The translations under genes were made by a program, and so were the position numbers. A stretch of 64,000 nt of DNA from Blastochloris tepida (GTDB taxonomy: Bacteria; Pseudomonadota; Alphaproteobacteria; Rhizobiales; Xanthobacteraceae). This document shows positions 8,062-17,495 of the stretch, piece after piece. Below the pieces are notes generated by a model. The model was not told where the DNA came from, did not search any database, and saw only the letters and a program-made list of their open reading frames with translations. The stretch spans positions 3,274,001 to 3,338,000 of the forward strand of contig NZ_AP018907.1 of assembly GCF_003966715.1 (NCBI RefSeq), in the 5' to 3' direction. Positions within the stretch are counted from its first letter, which is position 1. Each line of letters opens with the position of its first letter.

Positions 8062-10047
8062 TTGCCGGTATTCAACGAGTCGACGCCATTGCCTATACCG
8101 TCTTTGCTCACGCCCTTCCGCAACGTTCGGCAACTCGTCGTGGTCATCCACGACGCGGTGATGACGTGCCTCGCCGTCCTGGCGAGCTTCTATGTCCGGT
8201 TCGATGCCGCGGGGCTCGAGGCCCGCTGGCCGGCGCTGGCGGTGTTCCTGCCGCTGTTCGCGTTCTATGCCAGCCTCGTCTATTCGTTCTTCTCGCTCTA
8301 TCGCGCCAAGTGGCGGTTCGCCTCGCTGCCGGACCTCTCCAGCATCTTCCGCGCGGTGACGGTGCTGGCGCTCAGCCTGCTGGTGCTCGACTACATTCTC
8401 GCATCTTCGACATTCTATAACGAGTTCTTCTTCGGCAAGGTCACCATCGCCCTCTACTGGGTATTTCAGATCTTCCTACTGGGCGGGCCGCGCATCGCCT
8501 ATCGCTATTACCGTTATGCCCGCACCCGCCACGGCGCCAATGTCGAGAATGCGACGCCGGCCCTGGTGCTCGGCCGCGCCCATGATGCCGAGGTGGTGGT
8601 CCGCGCCTTCGAATCGGGCGCGATCAAGAAGCTGATGCCGATCGCCATCCTATCACCGAACGCCTCGGACCACGACCAGTCGTTGCGGGCGGTGCCGGTG
8701 CTGGGCGGCTTCGACCTGCTGGAGGCGACGGTCGCCGAATACGAGGCGCGGGGCCTGCGCATCGGCCGGCTGATCGTCACCCCCTCGGCGCTGGCGCCGG
8801 AGGCCGCGCCCGACACCCTGCTCGCCCGCGCCCGCAAGCTCGGCCTGCCGATCTCGCGCATGCAGCCGCTGGAGGAGGGCGGAACGATCCGCCTCGCGCC
8901 GATCGAGGTCGAGGATCTGCTGCTGCGGCCGACGGTGGCGATCGACTTCAGCCGGCTGGAGGCGGCGGTCGGCGGACGGCGGGTGCTGGTCACCGGCGGC
9001 GGCGGCTCGATCGGCGCCGAGATCTGCGAGCGCGTGGTGGCCCACCGCGCCTCGCATCTGATGGTGGTCGAGAATGCCGAGCCGGCGCTGCATGCGGTGC
9101 TGGAGACGCTCGCCGCGCTCGATCCCGCGACCCAGGTCGAGGGCCGCATCGGCGACGTGCGCGAGCGGGCGCGGATGGACCGGCTGATGGCCGAGTTCAA
9201 GCCCGATCTGGTGTTCCACGCCGCCGCTCTGAAGCACGTGCCCTATCTCGAGGCCGACTGGATCGAGGGGGTGAAGACCAACATCCTGGGCTCGGTGAAC
9301 GTTGCCGAAGCCGCCGTCGCCGCCGGGGCCCGGGCGATGGTGATGATCTCGACCGATAAGGCGATCGAGCCGGTCTCGGTGCTCGGCGCCACCAAGCGCT
9401 TCGCCGAGATGTACTGCCAGGCGCTCGATGCCGAGCTGGCGTCGGGTCCGACCCGGCTGATCGCCGTGCGCTTCGGCAATGTGCTGGGCTCCAACGGCTC
9501 GGTGGTGCCGAAGTTCAAGGCGCAGATCGCCGCCGGCGGCCCGGTGACGGTCACCCACCCGGACATGGTGCGCTATTTCATGACCATCCGGGAGGCGTGC
9601 AATCTGGTGGTGACAGCGGCGAGCCACGCGCTCGCCCCCCACGCCTCGCCCGACCAGGACCGCATCTCGGTCTATGTGCTGAACATGGGCCAGCCGGTGA
9701 AGATCCTCGATCTGGCCGAGCGCATGATCAGGCTGTCCGGGCTCGAGCCGGGGCGCGACATCGAGGTCGCCTTCACCGGCGTGCGGCCCGGCGAGCGGCT
9801 GAACGAGATCCTGTTCGCCCGCGAGGAGCCGACCGCCGATATCGGCATCCCCGGCGTGGTGGCGGCCCAGCCGGTGTTCCCGCCGCTGGCCGAAATGCGG
9901 CGGCTGGTGGCCGAGATCGAGGCGGCGGTGGAGACCGAGGACCGCGCCCGGCTGTTCGCGGCGGTCCGCCGGGCGGTGACGGATTTCGCGCAAGGTCCGG
10001 CCGCGAAGCCCGCGGCACCGGCGCCGGCCGGCGCCGAAACCGCATGA
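8062..10047 (+). CDS. Polysaccharide biosynthesis nucleotide-sugar epimerase/dehydratase (CapD/WbpM type)
   Basis: A 661-aa membrane protein. About four N-terminal transmembrane segments (residues ~20-145) are followed by a CoA-binding-like domain and a C-terminal extended SDR domain. That domain carries VLVTGGGGSIGAEIC near residue 310, HAAALKHVPYLE, MISTDKAIEPVSVLGATKR and FGNVLGSNGSVVPKF. These are diagnostic of UDP-GlcNAc 4,6-dehydratase-type enzymes; the usual catalytic Tyr position is occupied by Val-Ser in the PVSVLGATK segment, as in the large membrane members of this family. It makes a deoxy-keto sugar nucleotide for O-antigen or capsule. The start is poorly defined: TTG at 8062, 8089 or 8104, none with a strong ribosome binding site. 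It is divergent from the O-antigen ligase fusion. Confidence 0.92.
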   Translation: MPVFNESTPLPIPSLLTPFRNVRQLVVVIHDAVMTCLAVLASFYVRFDAAGLEARWPALAVFLPLFAFYASLVYSFFSLYRAKWRFASLPDLSSIFRAVTVLALSLLVLDYILASSTFYNEFFFGKVTIALYWVFQIFLLGGPRIAYRYYRYARTRHGANVENATPALVLGRAHDAEVVVRAFESGAIKKLMPIAILSPNASDHDQSLRAVPVLGGFDLLEATVAEYEARGLRIGRLIVTPSALAPEAAPDTLLARARKLGLPISRMQPLEEGGTIRLAPIEVEDLLLRPTVAIDFSRLEAAVGGRRVLVTGGGGSIGAEICERVVAHRASHLMVVENAEPALHAVLETLAALDPATQVEGRIGDVRERARMDRLMAEFKPDLVFHAAALKHVPYLEADWIEGVKTNILGSVNVAEAAVAAGARAMVMISTDKAIEPVSVLGATKRFAEMYCQALDAELASGPTRLIAVRFGNVLGSNGSVVPKFKAQIAAGGPVTVTHPDMVRYFMTIREACNLVVTAASHALAPHASPDQDRISVYVLNMGQPVKILDLAERMIRLSGLEPGRDIEVAFTGVRPGERLNEILFAREEPTADIGIPGVVAAQPVFPPLAEMRRLVAEIEAAVETEDRARLFAAVRRAVTDFAQGPAAKPAAPAPAGAETA

Positions 10048-10200
10048 TAAAGGCTCGAATGATTTCTTCGTGATCTTCGGCGCACGCGCACCGAACGCTG
10101 CCGCTGCAAACCGGATCTTCAGCGACCGGTGCGATGCTCCGTGCGATCGGCCGGATTTCGCCTGGGCGAAACCGGGCAGCGGATTGCGGAGAGACCAGCG

Positions 10201-10584
10201 ATGATCGAGGAGCGCCGTCGCACCAAGCGCCGCCGGACGTTCTACCGGGGAACCATCCTGCACACCGGCCGCAGCGTCAGCCTGGACTGCACCGTGCGCG
10301 ACGTGTCGGTCGGCGGGGCGCGGCTCGAGGTGCAGACCGACGTCGCCCTGCCGGAGACCTTCGAGCTGGCGGTGCCGCAGCTCGATTTCGCCTGCCGGCC
10401 GGTGCGGATCGTCTGGACCCGCAACCGCGACATCGGCGTGCATTTCGAGGCGGCCGAGCCGGAGGGGCCGGCCGCCGCCAGTCTCGCCGAGCGGGTCGCC
10501 CGGCTGGAGCACGATCTTGCGCGGCTGACCCGGCTGTTCGGCGAGCTGCGCATGGACATCAAGCGCTATCGCAACGAGGAATAG
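10201..10584 (+). CDS. PilZ domain protein
   Basis: A 127-aa protein consisting of one PilZ domain plus a C-terminal helical tail. The N-terminal arginine cluster (EERRRTKRRRTFYRG) and the DVSVGGARLEV motif match the RxxxR and (D/N)xSxxG signatures that bind cyclic di-GMP. ATG at 10201 is preceded by GGAGAG at a good distance, so the longer open frame from 10129 is rejected. The last 35 residues (AERVARLEHDLARLTRLFGE) look like a short coiled coil. Its position behind a polysaccharide gene suggests c-di-GMP control of surface traits, which is inference. Confidence 0.85.
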   Translation: MIEERRRTKRRRTFYRGTILHTGRSVSLDCTVRDVSVGGARLEVQTDVALPETFELAVPQLDFACRPVRIVWTRNRDIGVHFEAAEPEGPAAASLAERVARLEHDLARLTRLFGELRMDIKRYRNEE

Positions 10585-10742
10585 GCGGAGCGAGAGCTAA
10601 ACAGAAAGTGTCCGGGCCAACCCCACCCCAACGGCTCCCGGCGGCGAGGCGTTTTCCTCGTCGGCGGGTCGGTTCTTTCGGTGGCAAGCCGGAACGGCTT
10701 CCGGCCAATTTCGGGTTTCGGGCTTCGCGCCCGCCTCGAAGA

Positions 10743-10868
10743 GCCCCCCACCCCCGACCCCTCCCCACCGCTCGCGAAGCTCGCGGGGGGAGGGGAGAAA
10801 AGGGGCGCCTCTTTTCCCCTCCCCCCATGAACGCAGTGAATGGCGGGGAGGGGTCGGGGGTGGGGGGT
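10743..10868. repeat. Long GC-rich inverted repeat
   Basis: The arm CCCCCCACCCCCGACCCCTC near 10744 pairs with GAGGGGTCGGGGGTGGGGGG ending near 10867. Inside it, GGGGGGAGGGGAGAAAAGGG pairs with CCCTTTTCTCC-like sequence. The structure fills most of the PilZ-folC spacer (10585-11014), which has no other feature. It resembles intergenic purine/pyrimidine palindromes common in this order. Confidence 0.75.
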
Positions 10869-11014
10869 GCAATACGCCCCCGGCGCGTTGAAGGATCGGC
10901 CGGAACCGTATTGCGCACGCGCTTGCGCACCGGCGCGAACGTCCCGATATGGGCGCTGGGCGGATCTGGGCCGCCGCTGCATGGGGCGAATGAAAGCCGC
11001 CCGCGGAGACCGAC

Positions 11015-12328
11015 GTGACCGCCATCGACGCTGTGCTCGGCCGGCTGAGCGCCCTGCACCCCAAAGCCATCGACCTGTCGCTGGAGCGCATCGGCCGCCT
11101 GCTGGCGCGGCTTGGCGATCCGCACCGCAGCCTGCCGCCGGTCATCCATGTCGCCGGCACCAACGGCAAGGGCTCGACCATCGCCTTCCTGCGGGCGATC
11201 CTCGAGGCGGCCGGCCGGCGGGTGCACGTCTACACCTCGCCCCACCTCGTGCGGTTCAACGAGCGCTTCCGGCTTGGACAGCGGGGCGGCGGCCGCCTCG
11301 TCTGCGACGACGAGCTGGTGTCCGTGCTGGGCGAGCTCGAGCGCGCCAATGCCGGCCAGCCGATCACCATTTTCGAGATCATCACCGCGGCGGGCTTCGT
11401 GCTGTTCGCCCGCCACCCGGCCGACGTGGTGCTGCTCGAGGTCGGCATGGGCGGCCGCTACGACGCCACCAATGTCATCGAGCAGCCGGCGGTCAGCGTC
11501 ATCACCCCCGTCTCGCTCGACCATACCGACTATCTCGGCACCGCGATCGAGGAGATCGCCCGCGAGAAGGCCGGCATCCTCAAGCGCCGGGTGCCGGCGG
11601 TGGTCGCCCGCCAGCCGCTCGATGCGCTGGAGGTGATCGAGCGGCTGGCGGCACGCCTCGCCGCGCCGCTGTTCGTCTCGGGCGAGCAATGGCACGCCCA
11701 TGAGGAGGGCGGCCGGCTGGTGTTCCAGGACGAGGACGGGCTGCTCGACCTGCCGCGGCCGCGGCTGATCGGCCGCCACCAGATCGAGAATGCCGGCACG
11801 GCCATCGCCGCGCTGCGGGCGGGGCGGTTCGCGCTGCCGATGTCGGCGTTCGAGGCCGGCATCGCCGCGGCGGACTGGCCGGCGCGGCTGCAGCGGCTGG
11901 GTTCCGGCCGGCTGATCCGGCTCCTGCCGGCGGGCGCCGAGCTGTGGCTCGACGGCGGCCACAATGCCGGCGGCGGCGAGGTGGTCGCAGCCACCCTGGC
12001 CGACCTGGAGGAGCGCGCACCCAAGCCGCTGGCGCTGGTGTGCGGCATGCTCGACACCAAGGAGCCCGAGCCGTTCCTGCGGCACTTCGCGGGCCTCGCC
12101 CGGCGCCTGATCGCGGTGCCGGTGCCGGGCCACGAGCGCGGACGCCCGCCCGGGATGCTGGCCGAGGTGGCCGGCGAGCTCGGCTTCGAGGCGGAGGTGG
12201 CCGAGAATGTCGAGGCAGCGCTGGCAAGCCTCGCCGGAACCTTCGACGCAGCGCCGCGGGTGCTGGTCACCGGCTCGCTCTATCTCGCCGGCGACGTGCT
12301 GGCGCGAGACGGCACCCTGCCCACTTGA
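11015..12328 (+). CDS. folC: Bifunctional folylpolyglutamate synthase / dihydrofolate synthase
   Basis: An ATP-dependent Mur-ligase-like enzyme that adds glutamate to dihydropteroate and folates. The 437-aa protein has the P-loop IHVAGTNGKGSTIAFL near residue 45, followed by HVYTSPHLVRFNERF, LLEVGMGGRYDATN, SLDHTDYLG and EKAGILK, all diagnostic for FolC. The C-terminal domain includes LWLDGGHNAGG. GTG at 11015 is chosen because GGAG lies about 10 bases upstream. It converges on the histidine kinase gene with only 33 bases between the stop codons. Confidence 0.97.
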   Translation: MTAIDAVLGRLSALHPKAIDLSLERIGRLLARLGDPHRSLPPVIHVAGTNGKGSTIAFLRAILEAAGRRVHVYTSPHLVRFNERFRLGQRGGGRLVCDDELVSVLGELERANAGQPITIFEIITAAGFVLFARHPADVVLLEVGMGGRYDATNVIEQPAVSVITPVSLDHTDYLGTAIEEIAREKAGILKRRVPAVVARQPLDALEVIERLAARLAAPLFVSGEQWHAHEEGGRLVFQDEDGLLDLPRPRLIGRHQIENAGTAIAALRAGRFALPMSAFEAGIAAADWPARLQRLGSGRLIRLLPAGAELWLDGGHNAGGGEVVAATLADLEERAPKPLALVCGMLDTKEPEPFLRHFAGLARRLIAVPVPGHERGRPPGMLAEVAGELGFEAEVAENVEAALASLAGTFDAAPRVLVTGSLYLAGDVLARDGTLPT

Positions 12329-12361
12329 GGTGGAACTTGGCAGATCGGGCCGCCCGTCGCC

Positions 12362-14332
12362 TCAATGGAAATACTGGGCGCTGCCGTCGAGGCGCCAGAC
12401 GAGGCCGGAGCGGTTGAACTCCATGGTCACCGTGCCGTCCACCGCCGCGCCCGCGATGCGGGTGAGCACCATCGAGCCGAAGCCGCGCTCGATCGGCGGC
12501 GTCTCGATCGGCGGGCCGCCCTCCTCCACCCATTCCAGCCGGAACCGGCCGCCGGAGCCCGCGCCCCAATGGACGCGGATGCGACCGGCGCCGTCCGACA
12601 GCGCGCCGTACTGGACCGCATTGCGGGCGAGTTCGTGGAAGGCGAGGCCGAGATTGTGGGCCGGCTCGGGCGCCACCTCCACCTCCGGGCCGTCGAGGTC
12701 GATGCGGTCGCCGAGTGGCGCCGGAAACGCCGTCATCTGAGCGATCAGCAGATCCTTCAGCGGCACGCTCGCCCATTGCCGCTCGACCAGCAGCGTCTGA
12801 GTCAGCGCGAGGCCCTGCAGGCGCTCGGAGAAGCGGTCGAGGAAGTCGTCGATGCCGCTGGCGACGCGGCCGGTCTGGCGGGCCATGCCCTCGACCACGG
12901 CAAGCTGGTTCTTGGCGCGATGCAGCGTCTCGCGCATCAGCATCTCGACCCGCGCCTGCGAATCCTTGCGCGCGGTGACGTCGTAGAAGGCCACCACCGC
13001 GGCGACCACCTCGCCGAACCGGTCGCGCACCGGCGCGGAATTGGCGGCGATGATGCCGCGGCTGCCGTCGCCGCGCACGATGCGGATTTCCTGCTCGGGC
13101 GCGCTCTCGCCGCTGCCCAGCACGCGCGCCAGCGGCCATTCCTCGGGCGCGAGCCGCCGCCCGTCCGGATGGTAGCCGACGAGCTTGGCATAGGCCTCGA
13201 TGCCGCTTGCCGGATCGGCCGGGGCGCGCAGGATGCGGCCGACCTGATCATTGGCCAGCACCAGCCGCCCCGAGGGCGCCTCGGCGACGATGACGCCGAT
13301 CGGCATGGCCCGCACCACGCCTTCGAGGCGGGCGCGGCCGAGATCGAGCTCGGATCTGGCGTCCTGCAGCGCCCGCCGGCCGGCCCACATCAAGGTGATG
13401 CTGGTCATGACCGCGAGCGCCGCCAGCGCCGCCATCCGCTGCAGCCAGGGACCGTGGACGGCGCTGGCCGGCACCGAATAGGCCACAGCGAGCGGCGCCC
13501 CGTCGAGCTTGCGGACGGCGGCGATGCCGCTGGCGGCATCGGGCGCGGCGCCGCTTTCGATGCTTTCGACGGTTGCGGAGAGCCCCCCCGCCGCGCGCGC
13601 GGCGAACAGCGGACCGCCCGCTGCGTGGTACGGGATCCGGCCATCGTGCCGGGACTGGTGCACCAGCACCGTGCCGTCGCTGCGCACCAGCGCCACCGTC
13701 GCGTCGCGGCCGCCGCCCGCCGAGCGGAACAGCGCTTCGAACGGCAGGGCCGCCACCGCCACCCCGACCGTGCCGGTGAACCGGCTGCCGGGCCGGAGCG
13801 GACGGCTCAGCGTGAAGGCCGCCGCCCCACCCTCGGGCAGGGCCGCGCCGTCCCCGACGCGGAGCGCGGCGCCCGTTTCGGCAACACTTGGTTCGGCGAC
13901 GCTCGGTTCAGAATGGGCCTCCTCGCCCGGCAGCACCGGGAAGACGCCGCCGCCGGCAACCCGGCGGGCATCCGGCCCCGCCACATAGATCGACTCGATC
14001 TCGGGGATCGCGGCCTGCACCGCGTCGAGATCGGCGCGAAGCTCCGCCGAGTTGCGGACCGCCTCCCACGGCTGCGTGGCGACGCGATCCTCCACCCGCG
14101 CCATGGCCAAGCGGATGCCGCGCAGCACCGCCTCGGCATGGTTGGCGAGGGCCTCGGTCCTGGCCTCGACATCGGTGCGGACCTGCTCGACCGTCTGCCG
14201 ATAGTCCAGCACCCCTTCGGCCACGAAAATGGTGATCGGCAGCAGGACCGCCGCGGCTGTCAGGAACCTTGCAGGCTGGCGCCGCATGCGCCGCCGTGCA
14301 TCTTCGCTCGTCTTCTGAACAGACGCCGGCAT
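12362..14332 (-). CDS. HWE-family sensor histidine kinase with PAS domain
   Basis: A 656-aa inner-membrane sensor kinase. An N-terminal transmembrane helix (residues ~20-40) is followed by a periplasmic sensor region of about 230 residues that looks like a Cache/PDC fold. A second helix (MAALAALAVMTSITLMWAG) then leads to a PAS domain starting LEGVVRAMPIGVIVAE. The kinase part has the phosphoacceptor box LHRAKNQLAVVEGMARQ and an ATPase lid of HWE type, AFHELARNAVQYGALS, with RGFGSMVL near the end. HWE kinases act in general stress and light signalling in Alphaproteobacteria, but no partner regulator is adjacent. Start chosen at MPASVQK; the frame is open 30 codons further upstream. Confidence 0.88.
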   Translation of the reverse strand: MPASVQKTSEDARRRMRRQPARFLTAAAVLLPITIFVAEGVLDYRQTVEQVRTDVEARTEALANHAEAVLRGIRLAMARVEDRVATQPWEAVRNSAELRADLDAVQAAIPEIESIYVAGPDARRVAGGGVFPVLPGEEAHSEPSVAEPSVAETGAALRVGDGAALPEGGAAAFTLSRPLRPGSRFTGTVGVAVAALPFEALFRSAGGGRDATVALVRSDGTVLVHQSRHDGRIPYHAAGGPLFAARAAGGLSATVESIESGAAPDAASGIAAVRKLDGAPLAVAYSVPASAVHGPWLQRMAALAALAVMTSITLMWAGRRALQDARSELDLGRARLEGVVRAMPIGVIVAEAPSGRLVLANDQVGRILRAPADPASGIEAYAKLVGYHPDGRRLAPEEWPLARVLGSGESAPEQEIRIVRGDGSRGIIAANSAPVRDRFGEVVAAVVAFYDVTARKDSQARVEMLMRETLHRAKNQLAVVEGMARQTGRVASGIDDFLDRFSERLQGLALTQTLLVERQWASVPLKDLLIAQMTAFPAPLGDRIDLDGPEVEVAPEPAHNLGLAFHELARNAVQYGALSDGAGRIRVHWGAGSGGRFRLEWVEEGGPPIETPPIERGFGSMVLTRIAGAAVDGTVTMEFNRSGLVWRLDGSAQYFH

Positions 14333-14456
14333 GTCCGTGAAGCGCTTGAATCCCCGACAGGGGTAGAACGCCAGCGGCGGATGCTGGTTCCGAGCGCGGC
14401 GCCGAATGCCGATCTGCGCCAAGTAGACTAAGAATAATTCCTGATGCGCGTCAGGA

Positions 14457-15182
14457 TCATTCGCGGCGGAGAATCTTGTCCACGAAGAAGCTGGCCAGCC
14501 TGTCCTCGTGAAATGCCCGCCGGATTTCTACCGGATCGTAGTCGTTCGCCACCCAGTCGCGAAACTCGATCGGCGCCTTGGCATTGCGCTCGAGATACGT
14601 CTCGAAGAAGGCGTCGAGCACGCCGGTCCGCGACTGACGGAAATGGCCGTAGCGCGTCGACAACTGGCCGGCGGCCTCGGCCACCGGGCGCCCCTCGTGC
14701 AGAACGAGGAAGAGGGCGGCGGCGAAGCCGGCGCGATCGGCGCCCGATTTGCAGTGGATGACCGCCGGATACTCGATGGTGGCGAACAGCCGCTCGGCCG
14801 CGAAGATGTCCTCGCGCGGCGGCAGCTCGCGCGAGCGCACCGGCAGGTCGACCAGCTTGAGGCCGTGGCGGGCGCAGGCCTCGACCTCCAGCGGATAGCT
14901 GCCGAACTCGCGCCCGCCGCGCAGATTGACCACGGTGCGGATGCCCATGCGGGCGAAGGCGGCGATGTCGTGCGGCGCCGGCTGGTTCGACCGCGAGAGC
15001 TTGTCGGTCACCCGGTGGCGGTTCTTCCAGAACAGGCGGAACACGCCGTGGTCGGCCAGCAGCATGTTGGCCCAGGCCTGGGCGCGCGCCACCGGCCCGT
15101 CGATCGGGCGGGACCAACGGTCGATCCGGGCCATGCGGCGGGCATAGCGTTGATCGGGGGTGGGGAAGAAGACGCGGCGCAC
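14457..15182 (-). CDS. Dual-specificity/tyrosine phosphatase family protein
   Basis: A 241-aa protein with the P-loop phosphatase signature Cys-x5-Arg in VIHCKSGADRAGFAAALFL (residues ~142-160). The upstream strand VVNLRGGREFGSYPLE and the aspartate-containing loop DLPVRSRELPP are as in cytosolic dual-specificity-like phosphatases of Alphaproteobacteria. No signal peptide. The GTG at 15182 opens the frame; ATG at 15134 is possible. The target is unknown; proteins of this class are sometimes linked to polysaccharide or lipid metabolism. Confidence 0.82.
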   Translation of the reverse strand: MRRVFFPTPDQRYARRMARIDRWSRPIDGPVARAQAWANMLLADHGVFRLFWKNRHRVTDKLSRSNQPAPHDIAAFARMGIRTVVNLRGGREFGSYPLEVEACARHGLKLVDLPVRSRELPPREDIFAAERLFATIEYPAVIHCKSGADRAGFAAALFLVLHEGRPVAEAAGQLSTRYGHFRQSRTGVLDAFFETYLERNAKAPIEFRDWVANDYDPVEIRRAFHEDRLASFFVDKILRRE

Positions 15183-15233
15183 TGGGGGTCTATACTGGGC
15201 GGCCGGGCGGACGACAACCGGCGCGGCGGCATT

Positions 15234-15310
15234 ATCCGGTCTCCGGATGATCCCTTCGGGACCCCGGAACCGATCCCGGCGAAAAGCCCCTGATCTGAAA
15301 AGGATTGTGC
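15234..15310. repeat. Dispersed palindromic repeat, family B, copy 2
   Basis: TCTCCGGATGATCCCTTCGG matches copy 1 near 3289, followed by a degenerate CCGGAACCGATCCCGGCGAAAAG. An inverted relative lies at 15640-15700 (GGCGAGACCGTTCCCGGCAC, then GAAACCGTGTGAG). The whole spacer 15183-15835 is repeat-rich and shows no convincing gene. Confidence 0.6.
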
Positions 15311-15374
15311 GGCGACCGGCCTGCGAGGCTTCGGCCGGATCGGCCGGATTGCACGTGACGGGCCCGGCCGCCTT

Positions 15375-15480
15375 AGAGCGCGATCCGATCTGACTGCATC
15401 AGATCGGACGCTCTAAGTTTCTGGTTTGTCGCATTTTCTTTCGCACAACCGGTATCCACTTGTGCGGAAAATGCTCTAGA
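15375..15480. repeat. Dispersed intergenic repeat, family A, copy 2
   Basis: It begins with an inverted repeat GATCCGATCTGA...CAGATCGGAC and continues with GTCGCATTTTCTTTCGCA and TGCGGAAAATGCTCTAG. It is clearly homologous to 1664-1766 but has diverged at about one base in six. No coding potential. Confidence 0.75.
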
Positions 15481-15835
15481 ATGGCTCCATTCTGCTCAAC
15501 GGTGTCGCGCCACACTCTCTGATGCTAGAGCGTACCGCGACCCGGTGGACCCGGGCCGCAATCTTCAAGCCCTTGATGCGGCGTCCGGCTGATCCGGCCG
15601 GATAACCGTATCCCGGTCGCCGGAACGCCCGCTCGCCACGGCGGGTTTCCGGCGAGACCGTTCCCGGCACCCCGAAGGGGTCGGCCGGAAACCGTGTGAG
15701 GTGCCGCGCTTTCGGCCGCAGGGACGCACCCCCTTGCGGAAGACGCCTGAATGCGGCGAAGCCGCGAGCCCCCCTCCAATGCGGCCGAGCCGCCAGCCCC
15801 CTTGCGCATCCCCGACGCGCGCCATTGCCTCGCCC

Positions 15836-17398
15836 ATGATCAGCCCCCGGCAGACCTCACGCCCGACCGCGTCCCGCTTCACACGCCCCCAGCTTGCCGC
15901 CCTGTTCCTGGCGCTGGCGACGCTGGCGGCAATCCCGATCCTGACCCATCCGGTGCCGCCGCTGTCGGACTATCCGAACCATCTGGCGCGCATGCATGTC
16001 ATCGCCGTGCTCGACCGCGACCCGGACCTCGCGCGCTTCTACGAGCTCGACTGGCACATCATCCCCAATCTGATGATGGATCTGGTGGTGCCGTGGATCG
16101 ACCGGGTGGTCGACATCTACACGGCCGGCCAGGCCTTCACGATCCTGACCTTCCTAATGATCATGTCCGGCACGACGGTGCTGAACCGCGTGCTGTTCGG
16201 CGGCTGGTCGGCGTGGCCGTTCATCGCCTTTCCGCTGCTCTACAGCGGCGCCTTCCTGCTCGGGCTGATGAACTATCTGTTCGGCATCGGCCTCGCGCTT
16301 TGGGGCCTCGCCGCCTGGGTGCACTGGCGCGAGGCATGGCTGCCGCTGCGGCTGGTGCTGGCGACGGCGGTGGTGGGCCTGCTCTACATCTGCCACCTGT
16401 TCGCGGTCGGGCTCTACGCCATCGGCCTTCTCGGCTTCGAGATCTGGCGGCTGACCACATCGGAGGCGCCGCGGCCGTGGCGCATCCTCGATTTCGTCCT
16501 GGGCGGGCTGCCGTTCCTGATCGTGCCGGTGCTGCTGGTGCGCAGCCCGACCTGGGGGCTGGCGACGCAGAACGAATGGGAGCCGACCGGCAAGATCGAC
16601 GGCCTCGTCACCGTCATCCAGGTCTATTCCGACGTGGTGGCGTTCGGCCTCACCGCGGCGGTGGCGATCACCGCCGGCTGGGCGGCGCGCCACGGCCTGC
16701 TGAAGCTGCACCCCTCGGCCTGGATCGTGTTCGCGGTCGGCGCCATCGTCTATCTGGCGCTGCCGCGCGTGCTGTTCGGCTCCTATTTCGCTGACCAGCG
16801 GCTGCCGATCGCGCTGGCCTTCATGGCGGTGGCGTTCGCCGATCTCGATCTGCACCGGCGCTGGACGATGCGGGCGTTCTGCATCGTGCTGGTGGCGCTG
16901 CTGGCGGTGCGGGTGCTCGAAGTGCAGGTGACGTGGCGGCACCTGACCCGCTGGACCGACTCGTTCCGGCAGTCGGTGCAGATGATCGACCGCGGCGCCA
17001 AGGTGCTGGTGGCGTATGCCGACAACGCCCAGGCCGACGACGTGCGCGACCTCGGCCTGTCCCACGCCGCGTGCCTGGCGATGATCGAGAAGTCGGCGCT
17101 GGTCACCACCGCCTTCACGGTGCGCGGCAAGCAGATCCTGCAGATCAAGCCGGCGTGGCGCGACCATGCCGACATCGAGGACGGCACGCCGCCCTCGGAG
17201 AGCCAGCTCGTCGCCTCCTCGCTGCGCAGCGTCGATGCGGTGCAGAACTACTGGGACGATTGGCCGAGCCGGTTCGACTACGTCTATCTGCTCTATACCG
17301 AGCGCGGCGACGAGAACCCGGCGCCGGCCTGGATGACGATGGTCTATGAGGGCGCCCGCTTCCAGCTCTACCGCGTGGTGCCGACCCCGCCGGGCTGA
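15836..17398 (+). CDS. Polytopic membrane protein, GT-C glycosyltransferase-like
   Basis: A 520-aa protein with about 9-10 hydrophobic segments. The first is FLALATLAAIPILTH (residues ~22-37), followed by the loop PPLSDYPNHLARMHVI. The Asp in the first extracytoplasmic loop and the overall layout resemble GT-C type lipid-phosphosugar-dependent glycosyltransferases. The hydrophilic last 140 residues would lie outside. The specific family is not recognised with certainty. ATG at 15836 is preferred over the upstream open frame because it directly precedes the hydrophobic start. No operon partner on this strand. Confidence 0.65.
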   Translation: MISPRQTSRPTASRFTRPQLAALFLALATLAAIPILTHPVPPLSDYPNHLARMHVIAVLDRDPDLARFYELDWHIIPNLMMDLVVPWIDRVVDIYTAGQAFTILTFLMIMSGTTVLNRVLFGGWSAWPFIAFPLLYSGAFLLGLMNYLFGIGLALWGLAAWVHWREAWLPLRLVLATAVVGLLYICHLFAVGLYAIGLLGFEIWRLTTSEAPRPWRILDFVLGGLPFLIVPVLLVRSPTWGLATQNEWEPTGKIDGLVTVIQVYSDVVAFGLTAAVAITAGWAARHGLLKLHPSAWIVFAVGAIVYLALPRVLFGSYFADQRLPIALAFMAVAFADLDLHRRWTMRAFCIVLVALLAVRVLEVQVTWRHLTRWTDSFRQSVQMIDRGAKVLVAYADNAQADDVRDLGLSHAACLAMIEKSALVTTAFTVRGKQILQIKPAWRDHADIEDGTPPSESQLVASSLRSVDAVQNYWDDWPSRFDYVYLLYTERGDENPAPAWMTMVYEGARFQLYRVVPTPPG

Positions 17399-17495
17399 CA
17401 CCAACGGCCGCGAACGCGCACCGCTGGGTCCGGTCGCGGAGACGCAGGCCGATCGGGCGCCCTGACCCACTGTCCTGGCCCACTATCCTGGCCGG

